Origin: Histomonas meleagridis
Lineage: Eukaryota; Parabasalia; Tritrichomonadida; Dientamoebidae
DNA length: 64,000 nucleotides
Assembly: GCA_020186115.1 (NCBI GenBank)
Contig: WSYJ01000186.1
Location: 1,843,501-1,907,500, forward strand
Direction of reading: 5' to 3'
The notes below the pieces were generated by a model, which was not told the origin of the DNA, did no database searches, and was given only the letters and a program-made list of their open reading frames with translations. The position numbers and the translations under genes were made by a program. Positions 37,301 to 48,100 of this stretch are shown piece after piece; positions within the stretch are counted from its first letter, which is position 1; the number at the start of each line of letters is the position of its first letter.

Positions 37301-39127
37301 ACACCTGTTTTAAGTGATGAATTCCTTATTAAATTATTTGAAACATTTGTTATGCAAACAAAGTCACGTCAATCAATTTATTCTAAATCAACCAAAATTT
37401 TCCAAGAATTATGTCATAAACGTCGTAGTTCTATTTGGCCGAAGATTTCTGAACAATTTTCATTACTTTGTCCACTTACAGAATATGATATTCATTTTTC
37501 TGCTTCTACATTTGATGTTTTCATTCGTAGAGCATTACTTAATAATGACGTTGAGTTAATATCAAAGATATTATCAAGTCCACTTTTCTCTAATTTGATT
37601 TATACAACTGTTCCACAAGTTATATATTCTGTTAAAGACAGAATTTTGTTTATAAAGAATTTACTTGATATCGCACAATCATCAAATTGTAAGATCAATG
37701 AAAATGGTTTATCTTCATTAGTTAAATTATGTCTTGACAATAATATCATTGGATTAGTTGAAGCGCCACAATATTGTATTGATTTCATTACATTTGCAGC
37801 AAATAATTCGAATTCTTTAATAGTTTCTCAATCAATTTTCTTATCAGTTGGACAATATTATATTAATTTATATAACATTGGCTTAACACTAACAAATTCA
37901 GCAAAGCAATTAAGTGATGCATTAGAAATTTGTTATTCTAAACATCCAAATGAGTTAACTGTAATTTCTGGAATAATAATCAACAAACAAATCGCACGTA
38001 GAGCAATTGGAATGAATCAAATTATATCCGATATGAAAGTTGATATTAACATTGACGGATTTTCTAATATTAAAAATGGATCAAATGAATGGAAATCATT
38101 ATCTGAATCTTTCATCACTAAATTCGTTTGTCAAGCATTAAATTCAAGCGATAGTTTCATGGTGGAATATGCAATCGAAATATTGCCATCAATTAATATC
38201 GAAGCTTCAGCACTTCAAGAAACAATTATTCCATTCATAATTAACAAATTAAATGGTAATTCATTACTTGAACTTAGTGAACAACTGTTTAAGTTTTGCG
38301 TTACATTATGCGCAAGTTCAGATAATTCATCTTTGATTGATTCATTTGTTTCTTCATTTAAATCTCTTCAAAATGAATTTAATGCAATAGCTAAAGAACA
38401 ATTAATGACAATTCTTGGTAATAATAATCCAATTACTAATGTATCATTAGAATGGAGTCGTCGTTCAACAAAACCATATAAAATCATTGGCACCACATTA
38501 AATGAAGAAGTTGTACATAAGTTTAAAGAAAACAAATCAAATGACTTACAAAGACTTTCTTCAATATGTAAGAAGATTAATGAAACAATTCAACCATTAC
38601 TTGTGTTAACTGATAATTTTGTTTACTTTAGAGATACAGTTAATGTTATAGGTAATGAACATTTTATGAATTTCGCCAAAGCATTAGATAATAAGTCAGA
38701 AGCATTAAAACATTTCTTAGTGTTGTTAGGAAATGAAACTAAAGTTGAATTCGGTAATGAAATTTATAACTCATTGAAGTCCAACTTTACAATAGAACAT
38801 CTTTACAGTATATCCAAATGGAAGAACGTAAGAACCGAAGTGAAACAAATGGTAACAAACGAAGTGAAGAAGTGTCTTTCTGAGTCTTCTGCTGATTCCG
38901 TTCTCGAAATATTTACTCAAATTTCGCCAATTTTATTTGGTAATGATAATCAACAACAAACAAGAGGAAAAGTTATTCAGGTTAAAACGACAACAGGAAG
39001 AATTATCGACGTGGAACTTGAGCCGGGAATGTCGAACGCACAGCTTGTTGCGAAAATTGCGCAAGTTCAGGGAATTCCCGAATCAGAAGTAAGAGTTCTG
39101 GATCAGGGAAAACAAGTAAACAATTAG
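34385..39127 (+). CDS. Large helical protein with truncated ubiquitin-like C-terminus
   Basis: 1580 aa. It starts MGLSASR, a plausible N-myristoylation signal (G2, S6). Most of the protein is alpha-helical with no recognised domain. It contains a region (FEGTRDGYRSVLNFIDQDLRD; APILQLSSPRKTQL) that reads like an E4/HECT-type accessory solenoid, but this is not established. The last 52 residues (VIQVKTTTGRIIDVELEPG ... GIPESEVRVLDQGKQ) align with ubiquitin residues about 2-52, including KTxTG, GIP and GKQ, and then stop: the final strand and the Gly-Gly tail are missing. The ubiquitin-like part is clearly richer in G+C than the rest. It may link membranes to the ubiquitin system. Confidence 0.75.
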   Translation: MGLSASRSDFYVVSEGENKNNLNNGSAQSQEIYKPITQHHYLVDYLVESGKWEELLQAILELNGSIPSELFSFTCEQLSKMPKSVLITVLDIIRIQYDILAKLRKHPSEEEISAIHECFNNVQEHSWVLSQFSNVVPLLPISILEPIFQTLLDFDKTTVKLPVAKIPPYATEYDINSFPFSAFKKRDDVLPVLLSVLEKSLKKDTHTTKLNILKDLNQKKIIEIRQMLIKVPFHEQHPDNVLSIITSNPKGVFYTLNQYLKKEELVNSYFLPACELELNGDSKQHVLKDLSIEMMTDNNLAFEVHKMRQLGGRYESFWQYLLKKLNENVIHYFIDLEQATLFQKVIDTLKPNTSQTFSLLSFDEAITIITNTINAVFNARESIVQVDVRKYSDLLLRLIPNLWATYQTFPVSSLSAFEGTRDGYRSVLNFIDQDLRDKLIAASVRDPLSDDFADWVKVAGVTALSAPILQLSSPRKTQLIIKDNDVTVDEHCFVTNSNGEKIHLSEYKILTCKFWESKTSLLDDGYEFLLRNTMELLIDSLFLNDKEYMKKAIDSHIRMCELLLKVYHSEKESFQMTLLSEVVCTPISMEVGSLVYGSKEYATLLFNKILQRMKFVQMHKVILSLICTSYCEELPHLDETASYVLELVLPYAQSIAKITGIQKNAPPLFTRVYPLNRTDYKTYVKNLVNALSKTKVSHIKIGETSQYQQIEVIDPKILLNYEEIMRTPKVRIGGLSYVKCLEFFYKEIQTIQKPVNSEKPSIAFLIQFQTFLKKSLADVINIELRQPTFNDLDVKIEEMSLNPKIELSQTNYEFFKSISNDYKIFSSSNLFELIKTLQLYDFYHGDDETILFDPPLITFKLNIKTPIAFEFRDKSRKLLRNEIETEAKLIQNKNQKTLDLLNAENNLRDFHSENELIKPQKISKPKYIETLLKPQDDQLIYEPYLKVAKALESIPIDQIFKNENLTNFVTLITPVLSDEFLIKLFETFVMQTKSRQSIYSKSTKIFQELCHKRRSSIWPKISEQFSLLCPLTEYDIHFSASTFDVFIRRALLNNDVELISKILSSPLFSNLIYTTVPQVIYSVKDRILFIKNLLDIAQSSNCKINENGLSSLVKLCLDNNIIGLVEAPQYCIDFITFAANNSNSLIVSQSIFLSVGQYYINLYNIGLTLTNSAKQLSDALEICYSKHPNELTVISGIIINKQIARRAIGMNQIISDMKVDINIDGFSNIKNGSNEWKSLSESFITKFVCQALNSSDSFMVEYAIEILPSINIEASALQETIIPFIINKLNGNSLLELSEQLFKFCVTLCASSDNSSLIDSFVSSFKSLQNEFNAIAKEQLMTILGNNNPITNVSLEWSRRSTKPYKIIGTTLNEEVVHKFKENKSNDLQRLSSICKKINETIQPLLVLTDNFVYFRDTVNVIGNEHFMNFAKALDNKSEALKHFLVLLGNETKVEFGNEIYNSLKSNFTIEHLYSISKWKNVRTEVKQMVTNEVKKCLSESSADSVLEIFTQISPILFGNDNQQQTRGKVIQVKTTTGRIIDVELEPGMSNAQLVAKIAQVQGIPESEVRVLDQGKQVNN

Positions 39128-39768
39128 TTAACTGAAATTATTTTGTATATTTCCTTTGAATATAAATAATGAATTACTGAATAAAATAAAATGTGATAAT
39201 CGAAGCCGTTCAATGAAATGCATATGAATCAGAATGTATTATTAAGGAAATGAAAAACAATTTTAATTTTAGAATTGTTATTGGAATAATTGTTTTTACT
39301 GTTATTATTTGAAGTACACAACTACATCAAAAGACAAAAATGAGCTTGAAAACGACAATGTAACTTATGAAATCAGTAATTAATAATGGATCTACGTTTA
39401 ACGATATTGAAGAAGATCCAATTGCGAATGATTTTAAAGAACAAATATTACTTATGAAAAAATATAATTTAAACTTAAATAAAAATTTCGTTTTTTTTTT
39501 TTTTTTAAAAATAAATTTTCTTATATTTATTAGATATTGTAATTAAGCATTTTATAGCATAAATTTGCAATTCAAATTCAATTTTTTGAGCTTCATAAAT
39601 TACCAATTATGTGTTAATATAAAACTGATTTGCTTTGATTTAACAAATACATTAGAAATAAAAATATTATTTATTAACACCAGTTCTATTAGAGAATTTA
39701 TTTTCATATTAAAAAAATATTTTATTTAACATATTCCGACTCTTAAACTTTATTTTGGATTTTTACAT
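39128..39768. other. Intergenic with relic tail and poly-T
   Basis: Contains the relic surface-protein tail (39272-39465) and a run of 16 T (39491-39506). Otherwise AT-rich with no gene. Confidence 0.5.
39272..39465 (+). pseudogene. Relic of a surface-protein transmembrane segment and tail
   Basis: A hydrophobic stretch (IVIGIIVFTVII, 39275-39312 region) is followed, after stops, by NNGSTFNDIEEDPIANDFKE (about 39383-39445). This matches the tail of the surface protein at 2116 (FTVGMINANIDEDPFTTDF...) in order and spacing: membrane helix, polar linker, EDP, aspartate-phenylalanine. Only this end survives. The ectodomain is absent, as the preceding gene ends at 39127. Confidence 0.5.
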
Positions 39769-41583
39769 TTATTGTTCAATGAACGGCGCGACTAATCTTT
39801 CCAACTCTTTTCTTTTTTCTTTTATGGTGTCTGCGCTTATTCCATTGTTATCCTCTGACCACACCTTAATATTTTGTATTGATTCTATTACATTTTTAAT
39901 ATTTTGATTTTGATTCTGATTCTGATACTTTCTTTTCATTATCCTCAACACATGATTAATATATAATTGGAAGCTATTCATCGCCTCATAATTCTGTCGT
40001 ATTATTAAATCTTGTTGTCGATATCTTTCTGCATCTTCCAAAATTCTTTGGATTTGTTCATCTGTTAATCTTCCTTTCACGTTGACAATAGCTTGTCTCA
40101 CGATGTTATCTGTTGATTTTTCTTGCGCAGTAACAGTTAAAGTACCATTTGCTGTGATATTAAATGTAACAAGTATTTGTGTTTTACCTGCAATTGCCGG
40201 TGTTAAATCTGTAATTTGAAATTCGCCAAGTTGATTATTATCTAAAGCATTTACACGTTCTCCTTCCAAAACATTAATGATAGCATATGGTTGGTTATCA
40301 TAAGTCGTATAAAATGTTCTTGTTATAGTATGAGGGATTAAAGTATTACGTGGAATCATTACTTCTGTTTTCCCATGTAATACTTCAAGGCCAAGAGATA
40401 ACGATGTTACATCAAGTAATACAATGCCATCATCTTCATCATTTTCAATCGATTCCGCTTCAATGGCTGCGCCAACAACAACTGCTTCATCTGGATCAAT
40501 TAAACGCTTCGGTGGTTTACCAAAGAATGTAGTTAAAAGATCTTTTACAATTGGAATCTTTGATGAACCTCCAACAAGAACAATATCATCGATATCTGAT
40601 TTTTGAAGATTTGATTCATGAATTACATCTTTAACTGTTTGAAGTGTTTCGTTTAATTTCTCTATAATTAAATCATTAAATTCAGCTCTCGAAATATTGT
40701 AAGTAAAATCTTTCCCATCATAAATCGTAGGGCAATGAATTCGTGTGTTAAAACTTACTGAAAGATCTTTTTTAGCTTTTTCACAAAGATTACGTAATAA
40801 ACAACATGAACGTTGACTTTTGGTTAAATCGCAATTATGAATTTTGTAAAATTCTTTTGCTAAATGTTCAAACATAATGTTATCAAAATCACGTCCGCCT
40901 AAATGTGTATTACCGCCTTTCGCAATGACTTTATATTCATTGTTTTGAATTCGAACAATAGATACATCAAATGTACCTCCACCAAGATCATATGTTAATA
41001 TGTGATGTGTTCCTGTAAGTTGTTGCTTGTGTCCATACGCTATAGCTGCTGCTGTTGGCTCATTAATAACATGTAAAACATTTAAACCTGCTGATTGTGC
41101 CGCTATAATTGTGGATGTGCGTTGACTATCATTAAAATATGCTGGAACTGTAATTACAACATCTTTAACTTCTTTCCTTAAATGTTCTTCTGCAATCCGT
41201 TTTAAATGTTCAAGAACCATTCCTGATATCTGTTCCGGATAAAAATGTTTGACCTCATTCATCCATGTGACTTCTATTAAAGGGCGGTCATCTTCGCCTT
41301 GAATAACTTTAAATGGTAAGTTTTTTATATCTTGTTGAACTAAATCATCACTAAACTTACGCCCAATTAGACGTTTAACGTCAAAAACAGCATTACCCAT
41401 ATTGTATACTTCTGCTTCCTTTGCTTCTTGACCTACAAGTCTATCATTGTTTGTAAATGTAACAAAAGATGGTATTGTACGATTGTTAAGACTATCAGTA
41501 AAAACTTCAATGTTTCCGTTCCTACATATAGAAACACAACTATATGTTGTTCCCAAGTCCATACCAACAGCTATCATACGCAC
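39769..41583 (-). CDS. Hsp70-family chaperone, divergent
   Basis: 604 aa with the ATPase signatures VGMDLGTTYSCVSI, VITVPAYFNDSQR, INEPTAAAIAYG, LTYDLGGGTFDVS and VLVGGSSKIPIVKDLL, then a substrate-binding domain (LSLGLEVLHG, MIPRNTLIPHT, NVLEGERVNALDNNQLG). The lid is short, and the C-terminus (LERLVAPFIEQ) lacks EEVD, so it does not fit the main cytosolic Hsp70 that binds TPR co-chaperones. No signal peptide or hydrogenosomal targeting sequence is evident. A small Asn/Gln repeat (NQNQNQN) lies in the lid. Position of the start (MRMIAVG) is as expected. Confidence 0.9.
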   Translation of the reverse strand: MRMIAVGMDLGTTYSCVSICRNGNIEVFTDSLNNRTIPSFVTFTNNDRLVGQEAKEAEVYNMGNAVFDVKRLIGRKFSDDLVQQDIKNLPFKVIQGEDDRPLIEVTWMNEVKHFYPEQISGMVLEHLKRIAEEHLRKEVKDVVITVPAYFNDSQRTSTIIAAQSAGLNVLHVINEPTAAAIAYGHKQQLTGTHHILTYDLGGGTFDVSIVRIQNNEYKVIAKGGNTHLGGRDFDNIMFEHLAKEFYKIHNCDLTKSQRSCCLLRNLCEKAKKDLSVSFNTRIHCPTIYDGKDFTYNISRAEFNDLIIEKLNETLQTVKDVIHESNLQKSDIDDIVLVGGSSKIPIVKDLLTTFFGKPPKRLIDPDEAVVVGAAIEAESIENDEDDGIVLLDVTSLSLGLEVLHGKTEVMIPRNTLIPHTITRTFYTTYDNQPYAIINVLEGERVNALDNNQLGEFQITDLTPAIAGKTQILVTFNITANGTLTVTAQEKSTDNIVRQAIVNVKGRLTDEQIQRILEDAERYRQQDLIIRQNYEAMNSFQLYINHVLRIMKRKYQNQNQNQNIKNVIESIQNIKVWSEDNNGISADTIKEKRKELERLVAPFIEQ

Positions 41584-42133
41584 AGAAAAATGGTTTCAAA
41601 ATATGCCATAATTTGGGCTCAATAATTACACAAAAGTGTTTTGGCATAAGTTAAATAAACTAGTCAAAAAATTTTAAAGAAAAACAAATCTGTTTTGTCA
41701 GATCTAATGAGTATAAGTCTGAAAATAACAATAATATTTTATATACATTATTAAGGTTATCAATATAAAACGAAAATATTAATATATTTCAAACATAAAA
41801 TTTAAATTAAAAAATGAATTTTATTAATAATATATATTTTTAATAAATTTCGAATCACTTCTTATTGTTAACTTGAAAGCATGTTAGCTACTATAAATTT
41901 AAAATGTTATATAAAATTTTAATACATTCATGTAATCTTAAAATAAATAATAATTCTATATTTCTCTAATTTTATTAAAACTCTCTTTCACATGCTTATA
42001 TAAAAAAATATTTATTTAATGCTTATCTTTTGGTGATCAAGCAGAAAAAAGATCTTCATAAATTATTTTAACGGCCACTTTATTTGAGATTGACAATTAT
42101 TGCTTCGAAGCGAAATGTGATATAAAAATCCAA
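41584..42133. other. Intergenic between divergent genes
   Basis: 550 bp, extremely AT-rich, separating Hsp70 from the HECT ligase. Contains a TAACGG box near the ligase side and no coding signal. Confidence 0.5.
42069..42074 (+). promoter_or_regulatory. TAACGG Myb-type box
   Basis: TAACGG 60 bp upstream of the HECT ligase ATG. Confidence 0.35.
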
Positions 42134-45100
42134 ATGGGAATAATTCATTCGACCACAAAATCTTTTAAAGATGGAGAACTTACGCCTAAGGATGTTTTTT
42201 CAAGACAAATAGTTGATCACATTAAAGCAGAGCTTACACATCAATTTGCATTAAAAGATGATATTACTCCAATTGATAATATAGACCTATCAACTATTCT
42301 CCAAAACCTAATAAACCAACAAAAATATGGCGAATTTCAATTGCCCGATGATTTTGAAACAAATTTTTTCCGAATTATTAAGCAAGATTTAGAGGCCAAT
42401 TATGGTCAAGGCAAAATATTTCCAGCTGCATTTACAATTCTACATGAAATTATATCTAATTGTCTTAACAATGAAAAAATAATTCACAATAATAATAATG
42501 AATTTATGAAAACAAAATATTCCTCATTATTTGAAACCAAAGTAACGTCAACAAATTATTTAGAGAATTTCATATCCATTACATTTGACATGTGTTTAGA
42601 CAATATTGAATCTATTGATGAACAACAAATCGAAAATTCGTTTCAAGTATTAAATGAAATATTCTTAAAACAACAGCCATATTCATTAACGTCAGTTTCC
42701 TCACCCATAATGAAATCCATCACCAATTTTACAAATCAAGTTAGTAAAATCAAGAAATTTCAAATTCCACAAATACAAAATCAAATTATTTCTTTATTAT
42801 CATCAATTGGAATTGTACAAAATAATATAACGGGACCTATTAGTTCCTTAATATTTATGTTAACATTATCAAAAGAATCACCAATTAATGTGAACTTTAG
42901 TTTAGATTCCATTTTTGGTAATATTCCATTACCAGAAAACAAATTCAAATTTGAAATCAATGAAAGTTATGGTGAAATTGTTGACTTTTCGATTAGTCAA
43001 ACATATTCATTATGTTTATTTAAGGATATTGGAATTATTAAATTTATTGTACCTGAGACAATAACTATAAAAGTTCCGATTGAAAACGATTCGAAAATCA
43101 TAGAAGTTGACTCAAAAATTTATATATTTTCATGTAAATTAAATAGTTTAACGATATTAAATAATAAAGAAAATAATGATATCATTGAAACATTAGAATT
43201 AAATAAGATTATTGATATTAAATATCAAATTGTTCATTTAGGAATTATTAATGAAAACATTGGAATTATTCAAGACTATTTAAATAAATTTGTCATATTA
43301 ATTTATGATATAAATAATAAAAATATAATTAATAAATATGAAATAAATTATGTTAAAAAACCAAAGTTTATATTTATAAATATAAATACAATAAATATAT
43401 TAAATGAAAATTGTTTTATTGATATATATAAAATAGAAAATAATACTTTGACTTTACAAAACTTTAAACCATTCTTTAGTTATCCGATAATTAAAGAACA
43501 TCCAACAATTGTATATAATAATAAAATAATTACAGTAATTCAAGAGAATACAAATTTATATTTCATTAAATATCCATTAAATAACAAAAGCATTTTACAA
43601 ATGAAAAATGATACATTATTTATATCTGATTTAATATTACCATTAAATAATGAAAATAATTTATTAAATAGTATATCATTAGCAACGAATTGTATTCAAA
43701 AATATATAAATTACCAATCACAAATATTATTTAAGAAGCCAAAGTTTGTAGCTAATCATCATATATCATTTTTTGTAACTAATGATAATAATTTAATATT
43801 ATTAGGTATTTCATTAATATCACAAGTTCTTATGAATGATTTTATTACAATTAATATGAAATCAGTAATAATTACAATTGGCTTGAAATTAATTTCATTA
43901 AATTTATTTATATATTTCCAAAAGTTTTATAAAGATATGGAATCATTTGATGATGAAGATAAGAAATTATTTAATTCGATTATTGATATAATGAATAAAT
44001 GTATTAAATGTGAATGTTTTAAATCAACTTCAATAATATTCGAATCAATAATATTATTAATACATTTCTCATTTCAATATTTATTTTATCCGAATTATCA
44101 AAACATTAAAATATTTTTCGATCAATTTTATGATGATGAAATTATAAAGAATTATTTATTAGAAAACATTGGAATTATATCGAAATCACCAACGATTTTA
44201 TATATATTTGATCAAAAATTATATAATGAATTATTACTTAATTTTAATGATGAAGAAATACAAAATTTATTTTTATCATCATTAAATCACCTAAATCAAC
44301 AACTTAATTTTTATACAGCTAATAAAATTAAAGATAATGAAGAAAATTTAATTCCATTTTTCGATGTATTATTCCAATTCATCACAAAAATATTTGATAA
44401 TAATGAATTAATTAGTCCATTAATTCAAACATTAGCATTTCGTTTAACTATAATTGATTCATTTCCTTATATTTCAACAATTATTGTCGAAAAATCTATA
44501 CCAATTTTTTCTAAATCATTTGATAAATATTTTAATACTGAATTAATTAATAATGATCGATTATTTATAGAACATAAAAAAGAACCTATATCATTTATCC
44601 AACATGTAAAAATCATTGAATCACCACATAATTATGAAGATGATTCAAATATTGATGAATATGTAACATTTGAAAATGCATCTATCATTAAATTAGATTT
44701 TGATCCACGATGTCGTACAGAAGTTGGTTCTGATTATTTATGCATATATGATATGTGTGATGAAGGTAAAGAATTATATAAATTATCTGGTTCTGAAGGT
44801 TGGCCTACATCAGTAATATTAAATACAAATTCACTTAAATTCCATTTTAGAAGTGATGGATCAGTAAATTATTGGGGTTATAAAATCACTTGTACTTCAA
44901 CAGAAATTAAAATTATGAATACATTTAATCCTGATCCATTATTATTCTTTATTAATTTTTATTGTTATATCATTGGAAACTTAACTTTAAATGGATTAAA
45001 ATCAATTCCTATGTCTAAAAATGAGAAACAATATAAATTATTAATTCAAAATGATTTACTTCAAGGTGTGAATAAGATTATTATACCGAAAAATGGAAAT

Positions 45101-48100
45101 TATTTTAAAGATGATACCGAAAATAATGATAAACCTTTACATAAAGGTATTTCTCGTGGTATATCATTTGATATCACTCAAAATGAAAATAATTTTTCAA
45201 ATGAATTTAAAAAAGGTTTTATTAATGATTTAATATCTAATGATGATGGTAATAATAAAACACCTGCTAAAAATTTCATTAATTTCATGTATAAAAATGT
45301 TAAAAGTTCTATAAAAACTAAAAATAAAGAATTTTTAGAAATAGAAAAATATGCTATTGCAGCATTATTAAAACAATTAGGTTTAATTAATAATGCAATT
45401 TCATTTTCATTAAGTTTATTACCTAATCAAAATGATTCAAATATTAATATCCCACCAAACCTTAGAACTGCTTGGAAAGCAATTTATAAAATTCGAACTG
45501 AATTAATATCTTCACATCAAAAATCGAAAATGTTAAATGGACCACCGAAAACTTTACAAGAAGATTTTAATTTATTCTTAAAAGAAACTAAATCGAAATC
45601 AATAATTTTATTATATATTGATCCATTATTAAAGAAACGTTTAAATAATCAAAATAATTTATTAGATACTGAAACTATTGAAAAAACTATTAAAGATTAT
45701 TTATCATTTATTTTATCGGATTTACCAATGGAAAATATTGGAAAAATGATTGAAAAACAAGATAAACGAATTGAAATCAGATTAAAGTCATTAAATTCAT
45801 TATATGAATTTATCCAATTAAATAATTCATGTATTTCATCTAAGTTATCATTTATTGAACCTTTATCTTCATGTTTAAATTTAATTTCGAATATTTCTGA
45901 TATTAAAAATGCTAATAATGAAAGTATACAAAAATTAAAATTGGAATTTTCAAATATTTATAATTATTTCATAAATGAAATTTGTAAAAATGATATTAGT
46001 GAAATTCAAAGATTATGTTACTTAAGATTTATATCATTTCCATTAAAATCAATGTTACAAATCGAAAACATTAATAATTATTTCCAATTATTATCTAAGT
46101 TTTGGGTAAATTGTTTAAATAATTCATTTGAATCATATATTTCATATTCGATTACATGGAAATTAATATCATTTTGGACATTAACTTATCATACTAAAGA
46201 AATTTATAACTTTTTATTAAATCATGCGAAAAATTCATTAAATGAAACGTCACAATATAATTCGATATTACTATTAACATTATTATTACAAAGTAATGAT
46301 GAAATTTATTATAATTTAAATGATATCTTTGAATGTTTTAATCAAAATTCATATAAAATTACAATTGGAGTCATTTCATGGTTTTCACAATATTTAACTA
46401 TAAAAGGTAATGAAAATATGGAATTTAATTTTAATGATAAAATTTATGATTTAAATTCATTTTTATATTTATTATTAAATGATTTAGGTAAAACTATATG
46501 TGGACAAAAATCAGTTTTAATTAAAAATTATAAATTAATAAATATTCATCAACATATTGGAGAAGAAATTATTTCATCATTTAGATTAATGATTCGATCA
46601 TATTCGAAAATTAAAGATTATATCATTAATATATTTCATGAAATATTAGAGAAATTTGATTTAAAGAATTCGATATATGAAATAATTTCAGTTTTTTCGA
46701 TTTTAGGTAAAGAAATTATTTCTTATCATGAAAATGGTTATTTAATAAAATATAATAAATCAACATATGAAATTAATAAAATTAATACTTATGATAATAA
46801 TAATAATTTAATATTAATCTCGAATTCTGGTTCTAATGAATTTATAGATTTAACATTAAATAATTTATATTCACCTTCTTGTCGTTATAAAAATAGTCCA
46901 TTAGATTTTGTGTTGACTAAAATAGAAATTGAAAATTTAATTAAATTAAATGTTAAATCAAATAAAATTATATCTAAAAATAAATTCACTAAAATTGAAA
47001 ATTATATATTAATTTCAACTTATTATGGATTTTTAACAAATATATTACAAAATGAACAAAATATGAAAATGTTAAATCAAAATTCTAATATTTTAGATTT
47101 CCTTTCATTAGTTACAATGAAAATATCTTCTAAAAAGAATTATACAATTGGTAATTTAACAAATGAATTAAGTCAATATATATGTCAAATAACATCAAAT
47201 GAAACTACAAATTTACGAAATATAAATTATTTATATTCATTAGCTTCTAATGATTTTACTCCTTCAATATTTTTACCTATAACTTATGGTAATATTGATA
47301 TAAATAATTATATTATTCAAAGTGAAAATGATTTAAGTTCTATTTTTATTGGTGATAAATTTATACCTTCTAAAAATTTGTTTTATTATGAAATTCAAAT
47401 TAATGATTCAAATAATTTTGATGATTTCATTTTAGGATTTATAGATAAAAGATCTTCTACTAAAGGTTTATATGTATTTGGAATTGATTTTAATAATATG
47501 AATATAATGTCACCATTTTTATCCCAAAAGATTAAAAATGATATTCGAATTGAAAAAAATGATATTATTGGATGTGGTTATAATTCGAAATATATATTTT
47601 ATTATTTAAATGGTAAGAAATTACCATTTATAATTCCATGCTTACGAATTGATGATTATTGTCCAATATTAATAACAAGATCATCATTTAACATTAAATT
47701 TAATTTCGGTAATGAACAATTCAAAATGAATTTCTCGGAATGTACTGATTTTGATATTAAACCATTTTGTTTTGAAGAAATTCAAGTGCCAATATTAAAA
47801 GAAGAGTCTAAAATATCAAATTCGAATTTACTTGATTCAAATGATTATGATAATATAATAAATGAACAATTATCGAATTATAATTTACCTAAACAAAATA
47901 TATTAAATTATAATAAATATTATTCTACAAAATCTCAACAATCACCAATTTCAGACAAAATTATTTATACATTTCAAACCACGAAACCTATTTTTAATGA
48001 TATATATTATATTGGACAAATTGTACATATATCACGAAGAGAATTAACTAAATCATATTCGAATTATGTTGAATATTCATTACCAGAAATGGATTCATTA

